A stretch of DNA of 64,000 nucleotides from an uncultured Draconibacterium sp. (GCF_963675065.1 NZ_OY775905.1:942501-1006500), one strand, 5' to 3'; shown: positions 43,189-52,246, counted from the stretch's first letter. A program made the numbers and translations. Notes: generated by a model from the sequence alone, not told the origin.

Positions 43189-43458
43189 GCTGACGCGATT
43201 TTGCAAAGTGTGTTTCGGCCTGTAAGGCTGAAAGCTTATAGGCCTTCAAGGTTTTCGAAACCTTGAAGGTATGATAAGCGAACAGAACCAAAGTGATAGC
43301 CTCACTCAAAGTGAGACCATCACCAAAGTACGGTTATCCCCCCCAGTTCTCACGATCCAGACTGCGGTAATGAATGGCTTCCGAAAGGTGATCGGCCTGT
43401 ACATTTTCTTGTCCGTCGAGGTCGGCGATTGTGCGCGAAACCTTTAAAATACGGTCGT
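43189..43458. repeat. 270-bp direct repeat, right copy
   Basis: Right partner of 41443-41712. From 43334 it is the true comM 3' end. A perfect 12-bp stem (arms CCTTCAAGGTTT/AAACCTTGAAGG, 3-base loop) is present here at about 43242-43268 and slightly degraded in the left copy. Confidence 0.9.
43293..43323. repeat. 31-bp hairpin repeat
   Basis: GTGATAGCCTCACT...AGTGAGACCATCAC; lies 10 bases beyond the comM stop. Confidence 0.8.
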
Positions 43459-44872
43459 AAGCACGGGCAGAAAGGCCAAGGCGATCCATGGCATTTTTAA
43501 TCAGGTTATTACTCTCATTGTCAAGCACCACATATTCGCGTATCAGTTTCGAGGTCATTTGTGCGTTGGCGTAAACACCCTGGTGATTCTCAAAACGTTT
43601 TTCCTGGATTTTTCGGGCAGCCAGCACCCGCTCGCGAACCGCCTCACTATTCTCCGACGACTCCATTTCCGATAATTTTTTGAATGGCACGGGAACAACT
43701 TCCAGGTGAATATCAATGCGATCGAGCAGCGGCCCTGAAATTTTATTGAGGTATTTCTGCACCACTCCCGGCACACAAACACACTCTTTAGTGGGGTGAT
43801 TATAATAACCACACGGACACGGATTCATGGAAGCTACCAGCATAAAACTTGCCGGGTACTCTACCGAAAACTTGGCTCGTGAAATGGTAATATTCCGGTC
43901 TTCCAAGGGTTGGCGCATCACTTCTAAAACGGTTCGTTTAAATTCGGGCAGCTCATCCAAAAACAAAACTCCATTATGAGCAAGGCTAATTTCCCCCGGC
44001 TGTGGATAATTCCCTCCGCCAACCAGTGCCACGTCTGAAATTGTGTGATGCGGACTTCGGAAAGGACGTCGTGTCATTAACGAAGTTTCTTTATCGATCT
44101 TCCCAACTACCGAATGAATTTTCGTGGTTTCCAGCGCCTCTTTTAACGAAAACGGAGGCAATACTGTAGGAATTCGTTTGGCTAACATCGTCTTCCCCGA
44201 TCCTGGCGGACCTACCAAAATTATATTGTGACTTCCAGCCGCAGCAATCTCCAAGGCCCGTTTTACATTCTCCTGTCCTTTTACATCCGAAAAATCGAGT
44301 GGATTATTATTGACCTGATTATAAAACTCGGCACGGGTATCGATTACGGTTTGTTCCAGACTTCCTTCATCATTTAAAAAGTCGATTACTTCTGTAATAT
44401 TTTCGGCGCCATAAACTTTCAATCGGTCAACAACAGCAGCTTCCCGTGCATTTTGTTTGGGAAGAATAAATCCTTCAAACTCTTCCTTCCGGGCATTTAT
44501 GGCTATGGGTAAAACCCCTTTTATGGGCTGTAAAGTTCCGTCGAGCGAGAGCTCTCCCATTAAAACATACTTTGATAATTTATCGGAATTAATCTGACCC
44601 GATGCGGCTAAAACCGCAGCAGCCAGCGGCAAATCGTAAGCCGATCCTTCTTTACGAATATCGGCCGGAGCCATGTTAATAATGATTTTCTTTTTGGGCC
44701 ATTTATAGCCGTTTAAGCGCAGCGCCGACTCAATGCGTTGCTGACTTTCTTTCACAGCACTGTCGGGCAAACCAACAAGCAGAAATTTAATTCCGGTGGT
44801 TACATCAACTTCAATGGTAATGGTGGTGGCATCGATTCCAAAAACTGCGCTTCCGAAGGTTTTAACTAACAT
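43334..44872 (-). CDS. comM: YifB/ComM family Mg-chelatase-like AAA ATPase
   Basis: 512 residues. N-terminal Lon-protease-like domain, then the AAA+ module with Walker A GPPGSGKTMLAKRIP (residues ~218-232) and FLDELPEFKR, ending in a ComM-type helical lid. ComM is a hexameric branch-migration helicase in natural transformation of some bacteria. It is intact here, while its 3' end is duplicated 1.7 kb away. The DUF58 gene lies 78 bp upstream. Confidence 0.93.
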   Translation of the reverse strand: MLVKTFGSAVFGIDATTITIEVDVTTGIKFLLVGLPDSAVKESQQRIESALRLNGYKWPKKKIIINMAPADIRKEGSAYDLPLAAAVLAASGQINSDKLSKYVLMGELSLDGTLQPIKGVLPIAINARKEEFEGFILPKQNAREAAVVDRLKVYGAENITEVIDFLNDEGSLEQTVIDTRAEFYNQVNNNPLDFSDVKGQENVKRALEIAAAGSHNIILVGPPGSGKTMLAKRIPTVLPPFSLKEALETTKIHSVVGKIDKETSLMTRRPFRSPHHTISDVALVGGGNYPQPGEISLAHNGVLFLDELPEFKRTVLEVMRQPLEDRNITISRAKFSVEYPASFMLVASMNPCPCGYYNHPTKECVCVPGVVQKYLNKISGPLLDRIDIHLEVVPVPFKKLSEMESSENSEAVRERVLAARKIQEKRFENHQGVYANAQMTSKLIREYVVLDNESNNLIKNAMDRLGLSARAYDRILKVSRTIADLDGQENVQADHLSEAIHYRSLDRENWGG

Positions 44873-44950
44873 AAACGGGGATTTAGTTTAATATTAGTAA
44901 ATGTAGTAAAAAGTGCTGAATTTTAAAAGGTTACTTTTTGTAGCTGACAC

Positions 44951-45880
44951 TTAGTACAGCTTTTTACGTTTCACCAAATACGAAAACAAAACCTCCTTAA
45001 AGTCTTTGTTAATATCGGCTTCGGCCAAATCGATCTGGTATTGCCCGCACCTTACTTTCAGGTCTTCAAAATACTCGCTAACCGTATTGGTATAGTGCTG
45101 TTTTACTTCCGAAGGATTAAACTTAACAACCTGCCCGCTCTCCAAATCAACAAACTTGTGCGGCCGGTTACTAAAATCAAACTCACGCTCTAAAGAATGG
45201 TCGGTTACATGAAAAAGAATAACCTCGTGTTTGTTGTAACGCAAGTGTTGCAAGGCAGAAAACAACTCCTCGTTTTTCGAGCTGTCGAGCATATCGCTGA
45301 AAATAATTACCAGCGAACGTTTATGTATATTCTCGGCAATTTGATGAAGTACCTGAGTAGTGTTGGTGGTTTTTCGTAGACCGGTATTTTCGGGCTGAAT
45401 GAGCTCCGAAAGTTTTCCGTACATCACTTCGGCATTTACCGATGAAATTCGTGGAGACGAATGGAACTCAATCTCGTTTGAGAAAAGCGTCAGTCCAACG
45501 GCATCGCGTTGTTTACGCATCAGATAAATTAATGCAGCCGCCGTGTAAACCGAAAAAGCCAGTTTGTTGTGTAAATGCTTTTTCCCTTTTGTGTAAGGGA
45601 ACAACATGGATGAAGAAGTATCGACAACGAGTTGGCAACGCAGGTTGGTTTCCTCTTCGTATTGTTTTACGAAAAGCTTGTCGGTGCGCGCAAACAATTT
45701 CCAGTCGACATGTTTGGTCGACTCGCCCTGGTTATACAAGCGGTGTTCGGCAAATTCAACCGAAAATCCATGAAACGGACTTCGATGCAAACCGGTTATA
45801 AACCCTTCAACAACCTCGTGAGCCACCAGCCCCAGGTTATCAAAACGGTGAAATTGTTCTATGTCGATCAGGTTCTTCAA
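44951..45880 (-). CDS. DUF58 protein (von Willebrand A-like)
   Basis: 309 residues with GESTKHVDWKLFARTDKLFVKQYEEE in outline (the DUF58 signature) and a VWA metal site VVDTSSSMLF. DUF58 proteins usually sit beside MoxR AAA+ ATPases; no MoxR gene is next to it here. Likely cytoplasmic, role unknown. Intergenic repeats follow upstream (45915-46060). Confidence 0.88.
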   Translation of the reverse strand: MKNLIDIEQFHRFDNLGLVAHEVVEGFITGLHRSPFHGFSVEFAEHRLYNQGESTKHVDWKLFARTDKLFVKQYEEETNLRCQLVVDTSSSMLFPYTKGKKHLHNKLAFSVYTAAALIYLMRKQRDAVGLTLFSNEIEFHSSPRISSVNAEVMYGKLSELIQPENTGLRKTTNTTQVLHQIAENIHKRSLVIIFSDMLDSSKNEELFSALQHLRYNKHEVILFHVTDHSLEREFDFSNRPHKFVDLESGQVVKFNPSEVKQHYTNTVSEYFEDLKVRCGQYQIDLAEADINKDFKEVLFSYLVKRKKLY

Positions 45881-45914
45881 AATGATAAAAAGAAAAGCAA
45901 TGTTGTTTTACTGA

Positions 45915-45940
45915 TCACCCTTCGACTAAGCTCAGGGTGA
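45915..45940. repeat. Small inverted repeat
   Basis: TCACCCT...AGGGTGA with a 12-base loop (TCGACTAAGCTC); a short repeat type common in Bacteroidota intergenic DNA. Confidence 0.55.
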
Positions 45941-45985
45941 CTGACGGACAGCGCTTCATCGAAGTCTTGTAATAAAAAAAGAAAA

Positions 45986-46060
45986 CTGTCATTCCGGAGA
46001 TGGGAAAAAGTTACTCTTTTAACCAAGAGATTTCTCCTCGCATACTCATCGAAATGACAG
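45986..46060. repeat. 75-bp element with terminal inverted repeats
   Basis: Ends CTGTCATT...AATGACAG; the first 15 bases of each end agree at 12 positions. MITE-like, without coding potential. Confidence 0.5.
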
Positions 46061-46077
46061 CTCAGAAAAAAATGCTA

Positions 46078-46395
46078 TTACAGCAGTGCGTTAAGCTTGT
46101 CGATGAAAGCTTGTTTTGGAGCAGCTCCAACTTGTTTATCAACAACTTCGCCGTTTTTCACAAACAATACTGTAGGAATGTTTCTGATTCCATACTTCAT
46201 TGCAACATCCTGGTTGTTGTCAACATCAACTTTCCCGATTACTGCTTTGCCTTCGTACTCAGCAGACATTTCTTCAACAATAGGTGCAATCATTCGGCAA
46301 GGGCCACACCAAACTGCCCAAAAATCGATCATCACCGGTTTGTCTGAACTCATTACCAATTCTTCAAAATTGGCATCTGTAATTTCTAAAGCCAT
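46078..46395 (-). CDS. trxA: Thioredoxin
   Basis: 105 residues with the active site WAVWCGPCRM. It is the general protein disulfide reductase, kept reduced by thioredoxin reductase. The starting MALEITDANFEELV and the terminal ALL are standard. Its gene lies 46 bp downstream of the dnaE stop with its own promoter-like element between. Confidence 0.97.
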   Translation of the reverse strand: MALEITDANFEELVMSSDKPVMIDFWAVWCGPCRMIAPIVEEMSAEYEGKAVIGKVDVDNNQDVAMKYGIRNIPTVLFVKNGEVVDKQVGAAPKQAFIDKLNALL

Positions 46396-46436
46396 ATTAT
46401 TATCTTTTTATTATTGTATGTCGTTTCTCGGTTCTG

Positions 46437-46444
46437 CAAAATTA
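46437..46444 (-). promoter_or_regulatory. trxA -7 promoter element
   Basis: TAATTTTG on the minus strand, about 42 bases before the trxA ATG; it overlaps the dnaE stop region. No clear -33 box. Confidence 0.35.
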
Positions 46445-49400
46445 ATTAATTCTGTAACTCATTTCCGGTTGCTCATCAAAAAAGTTCAGAAAACTATCCA
46501 AGGGATTTACCCTTGTAGTTCTTGAAAACATTTCAATGTACATATTGTTCTCGGTATCAAAAACATTAAACTTCAGCAGGGCTTTTCCTTTGTATTCTCC
46601 GGCCATTTGATCAACGCGTTTTACGAAGTCTTCGGTTAATGCTTTAAGCGGCACGTTAATGGTTAAACTTTTAATGTATTTTTCGCGCACATCATCGAGC
46701 AGCTCAATGCTGTTCACTTTATATTCGTAGAAATCGCTGTTAAAACGCTGCTTCACTGAACCTTTCACCATGATAAACAGCCCCATCTTACAGAATTTAC
46801 TGAAATTCACATAGTCGTTTCCAAAGAAGAAAAGTTCTTTCGAGTCGGTATAATCTGTCAAAGTCATAACGGCATACATATTTCCGTTTTTCGACTGTCC
46901 TTCGCGCGCCGCCGTAACCATTCCTCCAAATGTAAAGTCTTTACCCTGATATTTCGAGATATCGTTGTTCAGGTCTTTCAGTGCCACATCTCTTGAGCAG
47001 AAATTGGTGATCTCCAGTCGGTAATCATCAAGCGGATGAGCAGTGAGATAAATACCAATCAGGTTCTTCTCTTTCTCCAGCAGAATTAGCTTTGCCCACT
47101 CATCAACTTTTGGAACAGGCGGCTTTTGAATGTCCTGTCCACCTGCCATTCCACCGAATAAACTTTGCTGTGCACTTTGTGCTTCCAGCTGGACGCGGTT
47201 ACCGTACCGAATAAGTTTTTCGATGAAACTGGTGTCGTCGTTTTCATTTTCGCCGGCAAAAAAGCAACTACGATTTACGCCCTTCAAATTCTGGAATGCA
47301 CCGGACATTGCTAATGCCTCAAGGTTCTTTTTATTTACTGATTGTAAGTTTACATGTTCAACCAAATCGTATATGGTATGAAAATGTCCGCGCTCGTTAC
47401 GAACATCAATAATATGCTGAACCGCGCCGGATCCAACACCTTTAATAGCTCCCATCCCAAAACGTATATCGCCTTCCTTGTTGGCGGTAAACTTGATAAA
47501 ACTCTCGTTTACATCCGGACCAAGAACATTCATTTTCATGCGTTTACACTCGGTCATCAACTTGGTAATATCAGTAATATTATTGAGATTTCGGCTAAGG
47601 TTGGCCGCCATAAACTCGGCCGGGTAATGCGCTTTTAAAAAGCCGGTTTGGTAAGCAATGTAAGCGTAACAAACCGAGTGCGATTTGTTAAATGCGTACG
47701 AAGCAAATGCCTCCCAGTCTTTCCATATTTTATTTATTACCTCCTCGGTCTTTTTACCTTTGTTCTTGCATTCATCAACAAACTGCCGGTTGGCCTTACA
47801 ACCATCAACAAACTTAACTTTAAGCTTTTCCATTACCGACATAATTTTCTTACCCATCGCCTTACGCAGCGTATCCGAGTCACCACGGGTAAAGCCCGCC
47901 AGCAAACGCGAAAGTAACATCACTTGCTCCTGGAAAACGGTAATACCGTACGTATCACTAAGGTATTCTTCCATCATCGGCACATCGTAATCCACTTTCT
48001 GTCTACCGTGTTTACGTGCAATATAATCAGGAATGTATTCCATTGGTCCCGGTCGGTACAAGGCGTTCATGGCCACCAGGTCTTCAAAGCGGTTGGGCTT
48101 CAAATCGCGCAGGTGCTTTTTCATTCCGTCCGATTCAAACTGGAAGATAGCAGTGGTTTCGCCGTGACTAAAAAGCTCGAATGTCTTTTCATCATCCAAC
48201 GGAATCTCATTTATCGGGACGTCGATTCCTTTCGATAGCTTGATGTTTTCTAAACACTCTTTTATAATCGACAGGGTTTTCAGTCCGAGGAAGTCCATTT
48301 TCAGCAAACCGATGTCTTCCACAAAACGACCATCATACTGAGTAGTCAGCAGATGCTCTTCGTCTTTAGTAGGCATCAACGGAATATGATCTGTCAGCGG
48401 ATCGCGACTAATCAAAATTCCACAAGCGTGCACCCCTGTATTTCGCACCGAACCTTCGAGCTTTTCGGCATAATTCAGCGTATCAACAATCAGGGGAATT
48501 GGCGAATCCTTTTCTCGTGCCAGATCGGGACTTTCTTTAAAAGCCTTTTTGAAACTCATTTTCGGAGCCTCGGGCACCAACTTGGCCAAACGATCAGCTT
48601 CGGGCAAAGGCAGTTTCAACACACGAGCTACATCCCTGATAGAAGACTTGGTAGCCATGGTTCCGAAAGTACAGATGTGGGCGACTTTGTCCTTGCCATA
48701 TTTATTAGTAACATAGTTAAGCACCTGTTGTCGTCCGTCATCATCAAAGTCGATATCGACATCGGGAAGTGATATACGGTCGGGGTTCAGGAAACGCTCA
48801 AAAAGCAAGTCGTACTTAATCGGGTCGATGTTGGTTATTCCGGCACAATAAGACACCGCCGCACCGGCAGCCGAACCACGTCCCGGCCCCACAATAACGC
48901 CATTATCTTTTGCCCAGTTGATAAAATCCTGTGTAATAAGGAAGTAACCGGGATAACCCATTGTTTTAATGGTATTCAGCTCAAAAATGAGGCGGTCTTC
49001 CACACTCTTTTCCAGCGGATCGCCATAACGTTCTTTTGCCCCTTCAAAAGAAAGGTGCTCCAAAAACGCCGACTCTAGTTTTACCCGAATTACTTTGTCG
49101 TATCCGCCCAAACGTTCAAAAGCCGCATCTCCAAATTCTTCGCGCAAATCAGCTTCTGAATATTTCTCCTTAAAACCTTCTTCGGTTCCAATTTCTTCAG
49201 GAATGGGGAACACCGGCATAATCGGCGAACAATTCAATTCAAAAGACTCAATTTTTTCGGCAATTTCGTTGGTATTTGCCAACGCATCCGGAAGGTCTTT
49301 AAAAAGCTCATTCATTTCGGATTGCGTTTTAAACCACTCCTGCTTGGTATAACGCATCCGGTTCGGATCGTCAAAATCTTTACCGGTATTCAGGCAGATC

Positions 49401-50089
49401 AACAAATCATGAGCTTCCGCATCCGATTCGTTTGTAAAGTGAATATCGTTGGTGGCAATTAATTTCACCCCCAGCTTTTTAGCCAGGGGAACCATTTGCT
49501 TATTCACTTTTACCTGCCAGTCGTAAACCTTTTCGCGCTCGTTTTGTGATTGCGCCGGATGCCGCATCAACTCCAGGTAATAATCTTCGCCAAATAGTTT
49601 TTTATACCATAAAATGGCGTCCTCGGCAGCCTTTATATTATTGGCCATTATATGCTGTGCAATCTCACCTCCCAAACAGGCCGATGATGCAATCAGCCCT
49701 TCGTGATATTTTTCGAGCAGCTCTTTGTCAATACGTGGCTTATAATAAAAACCAGAGGTTGTGGCTGTCGATATCAGTTTTATCAGGTTAATATAGCCGA
49801 CCTTGTTTTTTGCCAGCAAAATAAGGTGGTGCCCCGAGCGGTCGACCTTATCGCTTTTATTATTAATGGTGCGGGCAGCAACATAAGTTTCACATCCCAA
49901 AATGGGTTTAATTTCAGCCTTTGAACAGGCTGCGTGAAATTCTTTAATGCCGAACATTGTTCCGTGATCGGTTAAAGCCAAAGCCGGCATGTTATCCGAT
50001 TTTGCTTTGCCAACCAGGTCGTTGATACTGGCAGCGCCATCGAGAATAGAGTATTGCGAGTGTACGTGTAAATGCGTAAATGGAACCAT
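46442..50089 (-). CDS. dnaE: DNA polymerase III alpha subunit
   Basis: 1215 residues, no intein. N-terminal PHP domain (HVHSQYSILDGA and further His/Asp sites), the C-family polymerase core with VGPGRGSAAGAAVSYC and PDVDIDFDDDGRQ, a helix-hairpin-helix region and an OB domain near the end (FTFGGMVTAAREG). It is the replicative polymerase. Transcribed leftward with trxA after it. Confidence 0.97.
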   Translation of the reverse strand: MVPFTHLHVHSQYSILDGAASINDLVGKAKSDNMPALALTDHGTMFGIKEFHAACSKAEIKPILGCETYVAARTINNKSDKVDRSGHHLILLAKNKVGYINLIKLISTATTSGFYYKPRIDKELLEKYHEGLIASSACLGGEIAQHIMANNIKAAEDAILWYKKLFGEDYYLELMRHPAQSQNEREKVYDWQVKVNKQMVPLAKKLGVKLIATNDIHFTNESDAEAHDLLICLNTGKDFDDPNRMRYTKQEWFKTQSEMNELFKDLPDALANTNEIAEKIESFELNCSPIMPVFPIPEEIGTEEGFKEKYSEADLREEFGDAAFERLGGYDKVIRVKLESAFLEHLSFEGAKERYGDPLEKSVEDRLIFELNTIKTMGYPGYFLITQDFINWAKDNGVIVGPGRGSAAGAAVSYCAGITNIDPIKYDLLFERFLNPDRISLPDVDIDFDDDGRQQVLNYVTNKYGKDKVAHICTFGTMATKSSIRDVARVLKLPLPEADRLAKLVPEAPKMSFKKAFKESPDLAREKDSPIPLIVDTLNYAEKLEGSVRNTGVHACGILISRDPLTDHIPLMPTKDEEHLLTTQYDGRFVEDIGLLKMDFLGLKTLSIIKECLENIKLSKGIDVPINEIPLDDEKTFELFSHGETTAIFQFESDGMKKHLRDLKPNRFEDLVAMNALYRPGPMEYIPDYIARKHGRQKVDYDVPMMEEYLSDTYGITVFQEQVMLLSRLLAGFTRGDSDTLRKAMGKKIMSVMEKLKVKFVDGCKANRQFVDECKNKGKKTEEVINKIWKDWEAFASYAFNKSHSVCYAYIAYQTGFLKAHYPAEFMAANLSRNLNNITDITKLMTECKRMKMNVLGPDVNESFIKFTANKEGDIRFGMGAIKGVGSGAVQHIIDVRNERGHFHTIYDLVEHVNLQSVNKKNLEALAMSGAFQNLKGVNRSCFFAGENENDDTSFIEKLIRYGNRVQLEAQSAQQSLFGGMAGGQDIQKPPVPKVDEWAKLILLEKEKNLIGIYLTAHPLDDYRLEITNFCSRDVALKDLNNDISKYQGKDFTFGGMVTAAREGQSKNGNMYAVMTLTDYTDSKELFFFGNDYVNFSKFCKMGLFIMVKGSVKQRFNSDFYEYKVNSIELLDDVREKYIKSLTINVPLKALTEDFVKRVDQMAGEYKGKALLKFNVFDTENNMYIEMFSRTTRVNPLDSFLNFFDEQPEMSYRIN

Positions 50090-50178
50090 AAAAACTATGC
50101 TAAAAAAGTTTTTAAAGATACCAATTCTCTACCCCTTATGCAGGGGATGTTAATAATTTTTGATGGAATTCTTGGAGC

Positions 50179-50207
50179 AAAAAAAGCCCCGATGCTTTGA
50201 TCGGGAC
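50179..50207 (-). terminator. Terminator after the HIT gene
   Basis: Minus strand: stem CCCGAT/ATCGGG plus GC, followed by TTTTTTT; it starts right after the HIT stop. Confidence 0.8.
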
Positions 50208-50209
50208 TG

Positions 50210-50605
50210 CTAGTCAATATTTTCGGCGATAAGCTTTGCCAGTTGTTCCATTTCCCCGGGAGGGAATTTTGTTTTGTCGGCAAAGTTCAGCAAATCGTGT
50301 TCGCTTTGCATAGGCACCAAATGAATGTGTGCATGTGGCACTTCGAGACCCAAAACCATTACCCCTACTTTTTTGCAGGGAACAGCTTTTTCCAATCCTT
50401 TGGCCACTTTTTTGGCAAACATCTGCAAACCGGCGTAGGTTTCATCATCCAAATCAAAAAGGTAGTCTACCTCTTTCTTCGGAATTACCAAAGTGTGTCC
50501 TTTTGCAGTTGGGAAAACGTCGAGAAAAGCAAAGTAATTCTCGTTCTCAGCTACTTTATACGAAGGAATCTCACCATTGATAATTTTTGTAAAAATGCTT
50601 GCCAT
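50210..50605 (-). CDS. HIT-family nucleotide-binding protein
   Basis: 131 residues with the histidine triad HAHIHLVP near residue 95 and GHTLVIPKKEVD. HIT proteins hydrolyse AMP-linked or dinucleoside compounds. It is 5 bp from the greA stop, so both are in one operon. Confidence 0.95.
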   Translation of the reverse strand: MASIFTKIINGEIPSYKVAENENYFAFLDVFPTAKGHTLVIPKKEVDYLFDLDDETYAGLQMFAKKVAKGLEKAVPCKKVGVMVLGLEVPHAHIHLVPMQSEHDLLNFADKTKFPPGEMEQLAKLIAENID

Positions 50606-50610
50606 GATTC

Positions 50611-51084
50611 TTAAATTGAAATTTCTACAATCTCAAAAGGTATTACTCCTGACGGAACTTTAATTTCAACCACATCGCCAACTTTTTTGCCCATCAATCC
50701 TTTGGCAATTGGCGTCTGTACCGATATTTTTCCTTCTTTCAAATTTGCTTCACTTTCAGGAACCAAAGTGTATTGCATCGTAGCACTATTCTTTTTGTTC
50801 TTGATGGTTACTTTATTCAGAATCTGAACTTTCGATGTATCAATTTTTGATTCATCGAGAATTCGGGCATTGGCCACTATATTTTTTATCTGTGCTATTT
50901 TAGCTTCAAGCATACCCTGGGCATCTTTTGCTGCATCGTACTCGGCATTTTCAGAGATATCTCCCTTTTCAATGGCCTCGCCAATCTGCTTCGAAATTTT
51001 TGGGCGCTCAATAGTCATCAAGTGCTCCAACTCTTTCTTCAGTTTTTCTAATCCGTCTTTCGTTAAATATGTTACTTCGGACAT
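50611..51084 (-). CDS. greA: Transcription elongation factor GreA
   Basis: 157 residues. Coiled-coil N-terminal domain with the acidic tip DISENAEYDAAKDAQG, and the C-terminal FKBP-like domain with GKISVQTPIAKGLMGKKVGD in outline. GreA stimulates RNA cleavage to rescue backtracked polymerase. An unusually strong Shine-Dalgarno (AAGGAGGATAC before the ATG) is present. Confidence 0.97.
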   Translation of the reverse strand: MSEVTYLTKDGLEKLKKELEHLMTIERPKISKQIGEAIEKGDISENAEYDAAKDAQGMLEAKIAQIKNIVANARILDESKIDTSKVQILNKVTIKNKKNSATMQYTLVPESEANLKEGKISVQTPIAKGLMGKKVGDVVEIKVPSGVIPFEIVEISI

Positions 51085-51174
51085 TTTGTATCCTCCTTTT
51101 ATTTAATTGTTTCGCCTCTACGTAGGCATAAAAAAATAGAAAGAATCCCGATTTGCCCGGAACTCTTCCTAATG

Positions 51175-51205
51175 CAAAATTATATAATTTCTTGAATATT
51201 AAAAT
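51175..51205 (-). promoter_or_regulatory. greA promoter
   Basis: Minus strand TAATTTTG (51182-51175) with TTTT at the right -33 distance (19 bp). Confidence 0.5.
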
Positions 51206-51248
51206 ATTCTATGCAAAAAAATATCGGAAACAGGTGACATTTACACAG

Positions 51249-51638
51249 TTAGATATATTTCCTATTGATAATCTCGCTATATATCACGGCTTTCTTCAAC
51301 GAAAACTTCTCACCCAGTATCAACGACTTCTTTTTCGATTTTTTTGCTTGTTCCTCTTTTCGTTTTAGCGACGCCGATTTTCTTGCTTCAGTACTATATT
51401 GGAATGACGGACGAACTTCCTGTACAGGCTCTTCTTCCTTCACTTCTTCTTGCACTACCTGTGGCTGTGGTTGCCCCGGCACATCTTTATTGTCATCCAT
51501 CAGCATTTCCCAAAAATCCGGTGCACTGCCGACTCCGGGAGCTGACTCTCCGGGCGTAGCGTTCTTTTTACGTTTTTTATTGAGAATGCCAAACAAGGCA
51601 ACTATCAATGTTAATATAATAACTACTATATCATCCAT
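51249..51638 (-). CDS. Small membrane-anchored hypothetical protein
   Basis: 129 residues: a hydrophobic N-terminal helix (VVIILTLIVALFGIL) with no cleavage site, a proline- and glutamate-rich middle, and a Lys-rich, conserved-looking end LKKAVIYSEIINRKYI. It is probably anchored with the tail in the cytoplasm. No named family recognised; similar proteins are common in Bacteroidota. It lies upstream of greA on the same strand. Confidence 0.75.
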   Translation of the reverse strand: MDDIVVIILTLIVALFGILNKKRKKNATPGESAPGVGSAPDFWEMLMDDNKDVPGQPQPQVVQEEVKEEEPVQEVRPSFQYSTEARKSASLKRKEEQAKKSKKKSLILGEKFSLKKAVIYSEIINRKYI

Positions 51639-51750
51639 AATTTTCTATCAGCAATAAATTGTATTTTTGGCTGTTTAATTTATAAAAGTACGAAACGCGT
51701 ACGGAAATAAAAATTTTCGCGTTAAAGAATAATAAAACAAAGTTAGCATC

Positions 51751-52194
51751 ATGCAAAAAAAGAGCAACAGCAGGAAGTCGGGTTATTCGGGGATGAAGTA
51801 TTTGTTTTTTATTGCATTTTCATTTCTGATGTATTCGTCGTGCAACGAGATTGATTCTGAAATCCCTGATGTCTGGGTGGGCTTAAATCTTGATTTGGGG
51901 CTTTACAACGAACTAACCGTGCCTGGAAACTCGGCCTACTTCCCGAACCAGGGATTTGGAGGCGTTATTGTTTATTGCGAAATAGAAGGCTCGTATTATG
52001 CTTTTGATGCAGCTTGCACTAATGAAATCAATCCATCGTGCAGGGTAGCAAACGATGGCGTTGTTGGTAAATGCTCCTGTTGCGAATCGGAATTTATCTT
52101 TATTGGAGGGAGTGTTACAAAAGGCCCGGCTGCGGCTCCTTTAAAACAATACAACACTTCGCTTAACGGAAATATACTCCGGATATACAACTAA
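51751..52194 (+). CDS. Rieske-like lipoprotein without canonical ligands
   Basis: 147 residues with a lipobox-like FSFLMYSSC (Cys31). The strands match the Rieske fold of small Bacteroidota lipoproteins: YYAFDAACTNEINPSC, then GKCSCCESEFIFIGGSVTKGPA. The usual CxH...CxxH iron-sulfur ligands are replaced by Cys-rich sites (Cys89, 97, 108, 110, 111), so it either binds a different metal or is structural. Confidence 0.75.
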   Translation: MQKKSNSRKSGYSGMKYLFFIAFSFLMYSSCNEIDSEIPDVWVGLNLDLGLYNELTVPGNSAYFPNQGFGGVIVYCEIEGSYYAFDAACTNEINPSCRVANDGVVGKCSCCESEFIFIGGSVTKGPAAAPLKQYNTSLNGNILRIYN

Positions 52195-52225
52195 AAAATG
52201 GGCTCCAGAAATTGAAACCCATTTT
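52195..52225. terminator. Bidirectional terminator, Rieske-like gene and ahcY
   Basis: Arms AAAATGGG and CCCATTTT flanking a 15-base loop. Confidence 0.6.
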
Positions 52226-52246
52226 CTATCGTACATTTTTTTCTTC

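Noticed and set aside
40265..43323. CRISPR array from the repeated blocks
   Set aside because: The copies are unequally spaced, palindromic and separated by genes; there are no unique spacers of equal length and no cas genes.
38674..43460. Prophage or integrative element
   Set aside because: No integrase, tRNA attachment site or structural genes; only repeats, one orphan gene and a propeller gene.
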